IMG/VR virus record: IMGVR_UViG_3300034374_007216
Span: 18,799 to 82,798 of that record
DNA from: a virus
Length of the DNA: 64,000 nucleotides
Reading direction: 5' to 3' (one strand)
Position numbers and translations under genes: made by a program. Positions 40,999-49,284 of the stretch are shown one piece after another. Numbering within the stretch: the first letter of the stretch is position 1; the number at the start of each line of letters is the position of its first letter. The notes beneath the pieces were generated by a model, which saw only the letters and a list, made by a program, of their open reading frames with translations, was not told the DNA's origin and made no database searches.

Positions 40999-41979
40999 AT
41001 GGCAGGTTTTGGAGCAACAGTAAAAGTTGAAGAAGAGAAAGAAGTACAAGAAGAGAAACCAACAAAGAGTGCATCAGCACCCAAGTTGAGTAACGGCGAC
41101 CCATTCGCACATCTTCGTAACGAAGAAGCGAACATGGTTGATGAAAAAATTACTCATCATTTTGTTGGAATTTGTGGGCATGATGGTACAGGTAAGTCGG
41201 GTATTGTTCTCGACGCATTCAACCAATACATGCAGAAGAATCCCGATGCAGAACTACACTCGATTGATTTCGATATGGGTGTAGCAATGCTTAACTCGGC
41301 TATCACGAACAACCCTAACATCAAGTCATGGAAGGCTTGGCAGATGGGTGTTACAGACCGTACCGCATACGATTATCCGGGTACACATCAGCGTGTTATG
41401 GAAATCATACGATACATCTTACAGCGTGTTGAAAGAGAAGGTGCTCCGGTATGGGGCGTACTCATTAGTGGTATTGACTCATGGCTTGAGGTATGTACCA
41501 ACAACATGCGTATCATTGATTTGGGTTTGGCTAAAGATGGTATCGAAGCCGCCGACAATCGTGGTGCGGGTGAAGCAAAGCGTGTTGAGCGACAATCCGA
41601 TTGGGCTATTCGTAACACTCGATTCCACCAACTTACAGCACTATCTCGTAGTCTTGTAAGAGCAGGTGTTCGTGTGTATTGGGAAACCCATCTTCGTAAC
41701 ACCAACTTTTCGTACAATCAAGATTCATCAAGTAACACTTCGTGGCAACCCGAATGGGAAAAGAAAACGAACAACTACTTGCCTACAATCATTTGGACAG
41801 AACAAGAGTTGCACTACGACGATGAAGGTGAACTTGTCAAGACTGAATACAAAGCACGATTCCACAAGTGTAAAACGAATCCAGCACTTCAAGACCAAGT
41901 GCGTACCATATTCGTTACACAACCAGATGGAGAACCACAGTGGTTCGGCTTGCCCGAACTATACGATGGTAGTTTGTGA
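40999..41979 (+). CDS. RecA-fold ATPase (RadA/Sak4-like)
   Basis: 326 residues. Disordered charged N terminus (to about residue 40), Walker A GHDGTGKS (60-67), and a Walker B-like strand GVLISGIDSW. Length and layout resemble the Sak4/AAA_24-type phage recombinases, which are single-domain RecA/RadA relatives promoting strand annealing. It has no recognisable N-terminal HhH domain of cellular RadA. It probably acts in recombination or replication restart together with the possible ssDNA-binding protein next to it. Confidence 0.75.
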   Translation: MAGFGATVKVEEEKEVQEEKPTKSASAPKLSNGDPFAHLRNEEANMVDEKITHHFVGICGHDGTGKSGIVLDAFNQYMQKNPDAELHSIDFDMGVAMLNSAITNNPNIKSWKAWQMGVTDRTAYDYPGTHQRVMEIIRYILQRVEREGAPVWGVLISGIDSWLEVCTNNMRIIDLGLAKDGIEAADNRGAGEAKRVERQSDWAIRNTRFHQLTALSRSLVRAGVRVYWETHLRNTNFSYNQDSSSNTSWQPEWEKKTNNYLPTIIWTEQELHYDDEGELVKTEYKARFHKCKTNPALQDQVRTIFVTQPDGEPQWFGLPELYDGSL

Positions 41980-42117
41980 TATTCACTCTCTATGGGATTA
42001 CCATGAGTGAAAAAAATGGTTTTGTGGGGGTAATAAACGGAAGAGGCTCAACCTACTCACAGGGGGATTTTATCATTTTCATCTCCTTTCCGTTTTCCAT
42101 TTTTTTGAGGCGATAAT
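41980..42117 (+). other. Intergenic region before clamp gene, with hairpin
   Basis: 138 bp without a gene. It contains an imperfect inverted repeat AAACGGAAGAGG/CCTTTCCGTTT (about 42037-42098) followed by a run of seven T at 42102-42109, a possible terminator. The clamp gene starts right after, with TGAGGCGATAAT as ribosome site. The usual promoter block is absent here. Confidence 0.5.
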
Positions 42118-42870
42118 ATGACACATGTTTTAGTTGATAGGAAAAAGTTTCTTGACTTTTTATCTTGCTTCGGCAAGAGTGCTACAGATTTACGATTAGA
42201 TTGTACAACATCAAGAATTACGGGTGAAATAGCATTTGCTCAGTATTTCTTTAGGCGACAGTTTAACGGTGCTACAGTCAAAGAAGAAGGCACGCTACAC
42301 ATTGTTTTCTTAGAAAAGGTAATTGCTTTCTTGAAGGCGAGCAAACAACCAACAGTTGAATTTCGACAAGTAAGTGTAGCAAAGCCCATACACATTGAAA
42401 GTGGCGGCAACAAGATACAACTGCCAAGCAGTGATGACATCATATCAGCAAGCAAAGTGCCTGTTGTGAAAAGAATGCTCGACAAATCTTTGAAGAACAA
42501 TTGGACATCATTTGCAGAAGATGAACTTACAGTACACGCTTCTATAGAAACTAAGGATTTAATTTCTCTTTCTTCAATGAAGAGTTTGGTATCGGATAAT
42601 GCTGAATACAAACTTCGTGTTCATTGCGGTGAGAAAGAGTTTGGTATCATTGCAGGTAAAGCAATTAGTGGTCGAATATTTACCACTATTCCAACAAATG
42701 ATTGCGATGGCCCGAACACTACTATCTCATCGAACTTTGGTAAGTGGTTGCCTACTTGTTTCATGTATCTCGATGACGGTCATGCAAGAGTACACATGGG
42801 TCAAGATACCGTTGTCATCTTTGAACAAGATAATACTTTACTCATGATAATAAACGAAAGTGATTTTTGA
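42118..42870 (+). CDS. PCNA-like sliding clamp
   Basis: 250 residues, exactly the length typical of PCNA monomers. It lies between clamp loader/RecA genes and PolB, the classical clamp position. Secondary-structure order is two similar halves of alternating beta strands and short helices, with a C-terminal strand DTVVIFEQDNTLLMIINESDF. Sequence motifs of PCNA are weak, so the call is largely from context and length. It would tether the viral polymerase to DNA. Confidence 0.7.
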   Translation: MTHVLVDRKKFLDFLSCFGKSATDLRLDCTTSRITGEIAFAQYFFRRQFNGATVKEEGTLHIVFLEKVIAFLKASKQPTVEFRQVSVAKPIHIESGGNKIQLPSSDDIISASKVPVVKRMLDKSLKNNWTSFAEDELTVHASIETKDLISLSSMKSLVSDNAEYKLRVHCGEKEFGIIAGKAISGRIFTTIPTNDCDGPNTTISSNFGKWLPTCFMYLDDGHARVHMGQDTVVIFEQDNTLLMIINESDF

Positions 42871-45266
42871 TGATTGTTGATTGGTTCTCGGAAGACCCGT
42901 ATGACCCGCCGACTATTTATGAGCGTACTCGTGATACTAACGGTAACTTACATGAAACATGGATTACCAGCGAAGATGAAGGATATGTTTATCCTTTCTG
43001 TTGGGTAAGGCAGAACGCTCCTACATGGGTACTGAATCGCCTTGTAAGAGCGAAAGCACGCATACAACACGACATAGTGGCGAAGGACATCAATGGATGC
43101 AAACTATGGCGAGTTGATACGAACCATCCAAATGCAGTGTGGGAAATCAAAGAGATGTGTGAGAAGTGGACTTGCGAAGCAGACCTTCCCTATCTTGACC
43201 AAATACTCATTCAAAGATACCCACATGGTATTCCAGAATTTGTACCTCGCAAGTGGTATTACGATATGGAATGGAAAACAGATGGTAAGGGGGAGATAAC
43301 AGTTATCGCTGTTGTTGATACCCATACAGATACACCTGTTGTATTTTCATGGAGTAAAGAATCCCAACAGAAGTTCTTGACTGATGACAAATACATTGAC
43401 AGGTATGGAGGCTACGAACTTCGGACTTATCCAAATGAAGATAGAATGCTCAAAGGATTCTTAGCACATCTCAAAGAATGCGACCCCGACATGCTCATTG
43501 CTCACGCAGGGGCGTGGGCTGACTTACCTAAATTGTATGAGCGTCTTGGTGATATGAGAAAGGACATGTCGCCGCTCGGTGTCTTTTTACCACCAAAGAA
43601 AAACGGTGAAGGTTACAAAAGTACAGCACAACCAATCAAAGGCAGACTCGTATTTGATACTGCGGCGATGTCATCCGAAGGCAGTGGCTTTGAGGGTGTA
43701 TGGCAGAAGTCGGGGCGGGGGCAAGCACAAGAGCGTAAGTTGAATTGGTTTGCTGTTGAATTAAACTTAGGACACAAACTTACCAATGAAATAGAAGGCA
43801 TGACTGTATTCAATGGTTGGGATGATTACTATGATGACTTCGTTGATTACTGTTTAGTTGATACTACTCTCCTTCGTGATATTGATGTAAAACTCAATTG
43901 TACCGATTTCCACTTAGCCTTGCAGAAGGTTGCAGGTGTTCAGTTCGCAAGCACTCACAATGTATCACGATACTTCCGTGGGTTGATTGCTCGCATTACT
44001 GATATGAAAGCACCGACGACATACAAAGAAACACGACCCGAACTACAGGCCGCATGGGTTATGCCACCAATTCCGGGCCGACATGAGAATGTAGCGTTAG
44101 TTGATTTTGCTTCGCTATATCCAAATATTATTTTATCAGCAAATCTTTGTTGGACTACGCTTACTGATAAGCCGGGTCCAAACACTCTCACTCTCGACAT
44201 TCCACCTAAGTTAGATGACAAAGGTAATCACATTCCGGGTACGGGTGGGGTGTTCCATTGGCGACAGGACATTGAAGGTATTCTTCCAAAGGCAGTGCGT
44301 CAATTACTCGCTTTGCGTAAATCATACAAGCAACGCATGAAAGACGCTACAGACCCCGACATCAAACTTGGTTATCACATGTTACAGATGGCGGTCAAGG
44401 TTGCGGTCAATGCTATCTATGGTATGGTGGGTATGAGTAAATTGCAGGGTGGATGGATAAGTTATCCTATCGCTCAATCAATTACTTATCTTGGTCGTAA
44501 GTCTATCACTATGCTTGTGGATAGAAGCGAAGAGATGGGTTATCGTGGTCTTGCAGGTCATACTGATTCTTGTTACATACAAGTTCCGTTTGATGAGGCT
44601 GAGGATGTAGCACAGAAACTTACAGATATTGCACAGAATGAAATGAATTTGAAATTCCTCGATGTTGAATTAGAAGCATTCTTCCCGTATTGGTTCACAG
44701 CCAATACTAAGAATCGTAACTTCGGCATCAAGTCCTACCCTCCCGAAGATGCGGGTGACATGAAGGTTACAGGTTATTCGTTGAAGGCATCGAATGCACC
44801 ACCGCTAACAAAAGAAATACTCATGAAAGTATTTACTATGATTTCAAACGGCGAAGAAGAGGATGCCATCTTTGATGAGGTTCGCCCTCACATCAAGCGT
44901 ACATACAATGGTGAGCGTGAAATTGATGAGGCGGCATCGTATGGTCGCATACAAAAACATCTTGATGATTATGATGTAGTAGTGCCTAATCCAGCGAAGG
45001 CGGCACGCTATTCAAACAGATACTTAGGTACGAATTACGGAAAGAATGAGAGTGTCAAATGGGTATTCATTGATGGTGTACCAAATGGTCAAGATGTATG
45101 TAATGTTATTGCTTACGACAAGGTGAAACAGTTGGAAGAATATTCTATAGATTGGTACACTGTGGTTGATAAGTGGATTAAGAAGAAATTAAAATCGGTG
45201 TATGAAGCACTCGATTGGGATTTAGAAAGACTCACAGCACTTCGTGCGGCGAGAAAATTATGGTGA
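42870..45266 (+). CDS. polB: Family B DNA polymerase
   Basis: 798 residues from ATG 42870 (TGATG overlap with the clamp stop). Exonuclease motif I YDMEW (Asp132, Glu134) indicates proofreading. Polymerase motif A DFASLYPN (Asp412), motif B KVAVNAIYG (from Lys510), and motif C GHTDSCYI (His564-Thr565-Asp566). Motif C usually reads DTDS; here the first Asp is His while the essential second Asp is kept. It replicates the viral genome. PolB is followed 4 bp later by the GHKL gene, implying one transcript. Confidence 0.95.
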   Translation: MIVDWFSEDPYDPPTIYERTRDTNGNLHETWITSEDEGYVYPFCWVRQNAPTWVLNRLVRAKARIQHDIVAKDINGCKLWRVDTNHPNAVWEIKEMCEKWTCEADLPYLDQILIQRYPHGIPEFVPRKWYYDMEWKTDGKGEITVIAVVDTHTDTPVVFSWSKESQQKFLTDDKYIDRYGGYELRTYPNEDRMLKGFLAHLKECDPDMLIAHAGAWADLPKLYERLGDMRKDMSPLGVFLPPKKNGEGYKSTAQPIKGRLVFDTAAMSSEGSGFEGVWQKSGRGQAQERKLNWFAVELNLGHKLTNEIEGMTVFNGWDDYYDDFVDYCLVDTTLLRDIDVKLNCTDFHLALQKVAGVQFASTHNVSRYFRGLIARITDMKAPTTYKETRPELQAAWVMPPIPGRHENVALVDFASLYPNIILSANLCWTTLTDKPGPNTLTLDIPPKLDDKGNHIPGTGGVFHWRQDIEGILPKAVRQLLALRKSYKQRMKDATDPDIKLGYHMLQMAVKVAVNAIYGMVGMSKLQGGWISYPIAQSITYLGRKSITMLVDRSEEMGYRGLAGHTDSCYIQVPFDEAEDVAQKLTDIAQNEMNLKFLDVELEAFFPYWFTANTKNRNFGIKSYPPEDAGDMKVTGYSLKASNAPPLTKEILMKVFTMISNGEEEDAIFDEVRPHIKRTYNGEREIDEAASYGRIQKHLDDYDVVVPNPAKAARYSNRYLGTNYGKNESVKWVFIDGVPNGQDVCNVIAYDKVKQLEEYSIDWYTVVDKWIKKKLKSVYEALDWDLERLTALRAARKLW

Positions 45267-45270
45267 TAAT

Positions 45271-46725
45271 ATGGCAAAGAGAATATTGAAAATGGAAAGT
45301 AATAACGAACTAATGGCTAACACAATGTCAAAAAGTGGATTCACTTTTTACACTGCGTTGAATGAATTGATTGATAATGCAATTGTATCAGCAAAAAACA
45401 TTTCAATCAATTTACTTGTTGAAAATTTTGGACAAAGAAGTATTAAGAAAATATCAGTCATTGATGACGGTTGCGGTATTTCTTTGGATGATGCAAGCAT
45501 TGCTTTGAGTGTAGGTGCAAGAACGAATCAAGGCATCAATGAACACGGAGTAGGTATGAAAAGTGCTATCGCTTATTTTGGAAATTCCGACATTCGTAGG
45601 GGATTAGATAAAATCAATTCATATGATGGAGTTGATTCGTATTGTATTTACGGATATGAAGGTAATGATTTGCTCATCGAAGATGATATGCCTATACCAG
45701 ATAATACAGGCACTAAGATTGTCATGAATATTGATTTGAATATTTATGCCGCACAAAGAGTTATTTCTCTAAGAGATTCATTGGGTGTAAGATATGGTCT
45801 TTTCATCAAAAATGGCGGCAGTATAGTAATCAACGAAGTGGATTTAAATGATGGTAAAATTATGAAAGACGCTAAAGGTAATCCTGTTACAACTAAAGTG
45901 AATGCAATTTTTCCACCTTACTTCCATCCAACAACTTTGACGAATGTTCATTTGATGAAGAAAGAAATCACAACAACAGACATCGTGGCAGAACTAACAA
46001 TTGGTATGAGTCCAGATGACCATGAAGGTGTGTGGGCTAAACAAAGTTATGGTGGGGGAATAGATGTTGTACAAAATGAAAGAGTGATTATGCACCGTTC
46101 ATATGAACCACTTACTACATGGCGAGCCAAAAATCACACATCATTGAATAGTCTTGTCGGTCAATTGGTCATTAAGGAAGGACATTTACCTACAACGCCG
46201 AAAAAAGACGGTGTACAACAAACAGATACTTGGGCTGAACTCAAGAAAGAAATAGCAGAAACAATAAAAGAAAACAAAATTAGTTCATTTTTTAATCCTC
46301 CCGAAGATGGTGATAATTATGATAGCGTAAGTGAATCTTTAATTCGTGATGCTTTGGCTGATTATTTGAAAGCCCAAACACTACCTACAGGGGAATCAAT
46401 ATGGGCAGATGTGAAGACAGAAGAATCAACAGATACGAACTTAAGTATGGATGCTACTGCTATGAGTGGTGATACATTTTATGTTTTTGAAGTTAAGAAA
46501 GGGAACTTCAATGCTCAAGACATGAATCAACTTGTTGGTTACATGGTTACAGTTGGTGCTACACACGGTGTAGTTTTCGCTAAGAATGTTCTCGCTAACG
46601 CTAAAAAGCAATTTGATGAACATTGGAAACCACTACTTAGTGATTTTAACATACAGTATTGGGATGAAAAATCAGTACAACACAAAACTGTTTTAACAAC
46701 TTATTTGAACATAGACGGTGAATAA
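45271..46725 (+). CDS. GHKL ATPase fused to nuclease-like domain (MORC-like)
   Basis: 484 residues from ATG 45271 (GGTGATAAT before it). The GHKL ATP-binding fold shows ELIDN (32-36, catalytic Glu and Mg-binding Asn), DDGCGI (65-70) and HGVGMKSA (92-99). The C-terminal third has VFEVKKG (Glu407, Lys409) followed by a helix and a strand GVVFAKN, the ExK core of a PD-(D/E)XK nuclease of Mrr/VRR-like type. ATP-gated clamps of this class include MutL, MORC, Hsp90 and topoisomerase VI-B. The C-terminal nuclease suggests DNA repair, recombination or defence. Location next to PolB favours a replication-linked role. Confidence 0.8.
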   Translation: MAKRILKMESNNELMANTMSKSGFTFYTALNELIDNAIVSAKNISINLLVENFGQRSIKKISVIDDGCGISLDDASIALSVGARTNQGINEHGVGMKSAIAYFGNSDIRRGLDKINSYDGVDSYCIYGYEGNDLLIEDDMPIPDNTGTKIVMNIDLNIYAAQRVISLRDSLGVRYGLFIKNGGSIVINEVDLNDGKIMKDAKGNPVTTKVNAIFPPYFHPTTLTNVHLMKKEITTTDIVAELTIGMSPDDHEGVWAKQSYGGGIDVVQNERVIMHRSYEPLTTWRAKNHTSLNSLVGQLVIKEGHLPTTPKKDGVQQTDTWAELKKEIAETIKENKISSFFNPPEDGDNYDSVSESLIRDALADYLKAQTLPTGESIWADVKTEESTDTNLSMDATAMSGDTFYVFEVKKGNFNAQDMNQLVGYMVTVGATHGVVFAKNVLANAKKQFDEHWKPLLSDFNIQYWDEKSVQHKTVLTTYLNIDGE

Positions 46726-46726
46726 A

Positions 46727-47161
46727 ATGAGTGGATTAGTAAAAGAATGTAAGCGGTGTAAGAAACCGTTCATGACTTGGAGTATCAAGGTGAGCGATGC
46801 TGTTGAATTCTGTGATACATGCAGAAATATTAGAAGAGAAGAAACGATGACGAAGAAGAAAACTGACAGATTTCACAACGACATTATTGCTATCGAAGAT
46901 AGAATGAAATCTATAGAACAGCATACTGAAGACATGATGAATAACATGTCAAGTGTCGTTAATGCTGAAATTCTTAATCTTACGCAAGATAGATTAGAAG
47001 TCATTACACAACAAATCCTCAATGATTTTAAACAGGAGGTAAATAAAATGTTAAAGAAGTTTGAAAAGAAAATGCAGAAGCAAAATACAATTATGCACAC
47101 GAGAATGAAGGACATGGAGAAAGTTTTAGGGGAATACTTAGGGGCTGAATTTGATGAGTAA
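46727..47161 (+). CDS. Zinc-finger coiled-coil protein
   Basis: 144 residues from ATG 46727. CKRC and CDTC within the first 40 residues form a likely zinc ribbon. The rest is a long amphipathic helix (about 50-140) with coiled-coil character. It could be an accessory of the GHKL protein upstream, from which it is separated by 1 bp. Function unknown. Confidence 0.7.
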   Translation: MSGLVKECKRCKKPFMTWSIKVSDAVEFCDTCRNIRREETMTKKKTDRFHNDIIAIEDRMKSIEQHTEDMMNNMSSVVNAEILNLTQDRLEVITQQILNDFKQEVNKMLKKFEKKMQKQNTIMHTRMKDMEKVLGEYLGAEFDE

Positions 47162-47336
47162 GATAGAAGATAAAGTATGCGAGAAGATACAGCAACGGGC
47201 TGAGATTGGTAAGACCAAGTACGGAGTAACGATGGAAGAGGAAGTCCTATCTATCCGTGAGTGGTTGAACCATCTCCAGCAAGAACTGATGGATGCATCA
47301 GTCTATGTTGAGAAGTTATTGGAGTTGGTCGAATGA
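47154..47336 (+). CDS. Conserved phage-type protein
   Basis: 60 residues from ATG 47154, overlapping the previous gene by 8 bp. KIQQRAEIGKTKYGVTME, then REWLNHLQQELMDASVYVEKL is a short helical pattern seen in many phages (R..G..KYG....WL.h...E..DA..Y). Function unknown. Confidence 0.7.
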   Translation: MSKIEDKVCEKIQQRAEIGKTKYGVTMEEEVLSIREWLNHLQQELMDASVYVEKLLELVE

Positions 47337-47569
47337 AAAACCAATTAAGTAAATTGCCGCCACATGAAGGTTTAGGAGATATTGTATTACAAGATGCAGA
47401 CGAAAATGGTGATATTCCGTTTTATAGACCGTGTTTGTATCGTTGGAGTAAAAAAGAAATGGCAAAATACGAGGCTGAAAATGATAGAAGTTATTTTGGT
47501 TGGTGTGTTTATGGTGCTAATCCTGTTTATGGAGTATCAGCATGGATAGTGAAGGAGGAGAGTGAATGA
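47333..47569 (+). CDS. Hypothetical protein
   Basis: 78 residues from ATG 47333 (ATGA overlap). Trp/Tyr-rich; PFYRPCLYRWSKKEM and SYFGWCVYGANPVYG. No family recognised. Ends KEESE with the next ATG overlapping. Confidence 0.6.
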   Translation: MKNQLSKLPPHEGLGDIVLQDADENGDIPFYRPCLYRWSKKEMAKYEAENDRSYFGWCVYGANPVYGVSAWIVKEESE

Positions 47570-47703
47570 GCGGAAGATGTATGGGTTTTCCAAAAAATTC
47601 TTGTCGTGCGTACAGCGACTATGCTGATGCAAAAATGAAAGGTTGGATGTGTAAAAAGTGCAAAGAAAAAAGACTCTCTAAATGGCAAGGTGAAAATGTT
47701 TGA
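47566..47703 (+). CDS. Mini zinc-finger protein
   Basis: 45 residues from ATG 47566 (ATGA overlap), with C-x7-C and CKKC near the end, basic C terminus. One zinc site is likely. Its stop overlaps the TTG start of the HNH gene. Confidence 0.55.
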   Translation: MSGRCMGFPKNSCRAYSDYADAKMKGWMCKKCKEKRLSKWQGENV

Positions 47704-48149
47704 AGGTGTGTGAAATGAGTTATAGGCAAAAAGACAAAAATGGCAAACCTAAACCCGACAAAGAAGTAATTGCTAAACATTGGCTATTACCTTTAAATGA
47801 ATGTTGGGCTTGCGGTGTCGAAGACCCTGTTGAATTACATAGAGCACATATTTTCCCTTTACAATCGGGTGGAACAAATGATTGTGGTAATTTTCATCTA
47901 TTATGTTATGTATGTCATTATGAAAGTGAGCATTTGATTGAACAAGCATATGAACAATGGTTTTGGTTAAAAAGTAATATGTATCATAAAGGTAAGTTAC
48001 AATCTAATAATTTATTTGGTTGGAATTTTTTGAAAGAGGATGAAGATACGCATTATTCTAATTTACAAGCATTAGATGATTTGATTTATTTTTCCAAAAA
48101 GAATGTGGGATTTTGTTTAGAATGGAAGCGAGTGAATGAAGGCGTGTGA
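47700..48149 (+). CDS. HNH endonuclease
   Basis: 149 residues from TTG 47700 (TTGA overlap); ATG 47715 is an alternative. CWACG, then ELHRAHIFPLQSGGTNDCGNFHLLCYVCH is a zinc-stabilised HNH core (H-R-A-H, N-F-H-L-L-C, C-H). It nicks or cuts DNA. The free-standing gene may be a homing endonuclease or a recombination or packaging nuclease. Confidence 0.8.
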   Translation: MKVCEMSYRQKDKNGKPKPDKEVIAKHWLLPLNECWACGVEDPVELHRAHIFPLQSGGTNDCGNFHLLCYVCHYESEHLIEQAYEQWFWLKSNMYHKGKLQSNNLFGWNFLKEDEDTHYSNLQALDDLIYFSKKNVGFCLEWKRVNEGV

Positions 48150-48267
48150 ACTGTGTGGTAAAGAGGGTGGCGGTGTTCGCCATGCAAAGCATACTGCTTG
48201 CTTTTCATGTATTGATAAGATGCTTGAGTTTTGCATTACTGCGGGAATGAGGTTTGACAATGAGTGA
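48136..48267 (+). CDS. Mini zinc-finger protein
   Basis: 43 residues from ATG 48136: CELC and CFSC about 16 residues apart, with His between. Overlaps the HNH gene by 14 bp. Function unknown. Confidence 0.5.
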   Translation: MKACELCGKEGGGVRHAKHTACFSCIDKMLEFCITAGMRFDNE

Positions 48268-48343
48268 ATGTAACTTCTGCGAAGCAGACCACAATTGTTC
48301 GGTTTGTAAGAACTGCTCTATGCATTGCGATTGCGACGGTTAA
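48260..48343 (+). CDS. Cys-rich micro-protein
   Basis: 27 residues from ATG 48260 with eight Cys (CNFC, C, CKNC, C, C), enough to bind one or two metal ions. Overlaps the previous gene by 8 bp. Small but the Cys density argues for a real product. Confidence 0.45.
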   Translation: MSECNFCEADHNCSVCKNCSMHCDCDG

Positions 48344-48360
48344 GATGGTGAGGTGAACAC

Positions 48361-49284
48361 ATGGTAAAAATTAAGAATGCATTGGGGCTGTTTGATGGTA
48401 TTAGTTGTGGGCAAGTTGCTTTGCAACGGGCAGGTGTTACTTACGATACTTACTATGCGTCGGAGATTGTTGAAAATTCAATCAAAATTACTCAAAAGAA
48501 TTTTCCAAACACCGTTCAATTAGGCGACATCGCCAAATGGAGAGAATGGAACTTAGAAAATGTGGATTTGATTATAGGAGGCTCGCCGTGTCAAGGCTTT
48601 TCTGCCGCCGGAAACAAACTCAATTTTAATGACCCACGAAGTAAGTTGTTCTTTGATTTCGTGGATGTCTTGGAACATCACAAGCCGAAGTATTTTTTAT
48701 TGGAGAATGTTAAAATGAAGGGAGAGTGGCGTGACATTATTACTGAATACTTAGGCGTAAAACCTATTCTCATCAATTCCAATTTAGTGTCAGCACAAAA
48801 TAGACCGAGATATTATTGGACAAATATACCAAACATCCAACAACCACAAGACAAGGGTATTTTCCTCAAAGATATAATCGAAGATAATGTTGATGAAAAA
48901 TACTATCTTAGTCAAAAAAACAAAAACTTCCGAAGCGTCGCTACACCATTTGCTCTTACGGAAAGAAGAACCGAAGAAGCCAAAAAAATTAGGAGAGAAT
49001 ATCAACATAAATATGGAAGAGATTTTTCTCCAAGAAGAGGCAAGGAGTTGGTCGCAAGAAATGATGGGAAGATGAACTGTTTAACAAAAACCTATTCTCT
49101 CAAAGAACATACTCTTTTTGATAATCAAAACATTTACAGAAAATTAACTCCCGTTGAATGCGAAAGATTACAGACATTACCTAACGGTTATACTGCGGGT
49201 TTTAGCGATTCACAACGATACAAGGTGTTAGGCGACGGTTGGACAGTTGATGTAATCGCTCATATTTTTAGAAACATTCGGTGA
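48361..49284 (+). CDS. C5-cytosine DNA methyltransferase
   Basis: 307 residues with the classical motif series: LFDGISCGQVALQRAG (motif I), SPCQGFSAAG (motif IV, catalytic Cys77), ENVKM (motif VI), QNRPRYYW (motif VIII), LTPVECERLQTLP (motif IX), LGDGWTVDVIAHIF (motif X). It is complete and probably active. The short recognition region lies between 180 and 240. It likely methylates viral DNA for protection. No cognate restriction enzyme is next to it, though the HNH and GHKL/nuclease genes are close. Confidence 0.95.
   Translation: MVKIKNALGLFDGISCGQVALQRAGVTYDTYYASEIVENSIKITQKNFPNTVQLGDIAKWREWNLENVDLIIGGSPCQGFSAAGNKLNFNDPRSKLFFDFVDVLEHHKPKYFLLENVKMKGEWRDIITEYLGVKPILINSNLVSAQNRPRYYWTNIPNIQQPQDKGIFLKDIIEDNVDEKYYLSQKNKNFRSVATPFALTERRTEEAKKIRREYQHKYGRDFSPRRGKELVARNDGKMNCLTKTYSLKEHTLFDNQNIYRKLTPVECERLQTLPNGYTAGFSDSQRYKVLGDGWTVDVIAHIFRNIR

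Noticed and set aside
42060-42110. Minus-strand micro-ORF with GGAGATGAAA leader before the clamp gene
   Set aside because: Only nine codons and in conflict with the surrounding plus-strand operon; the match to the leader consensus is probably chance.
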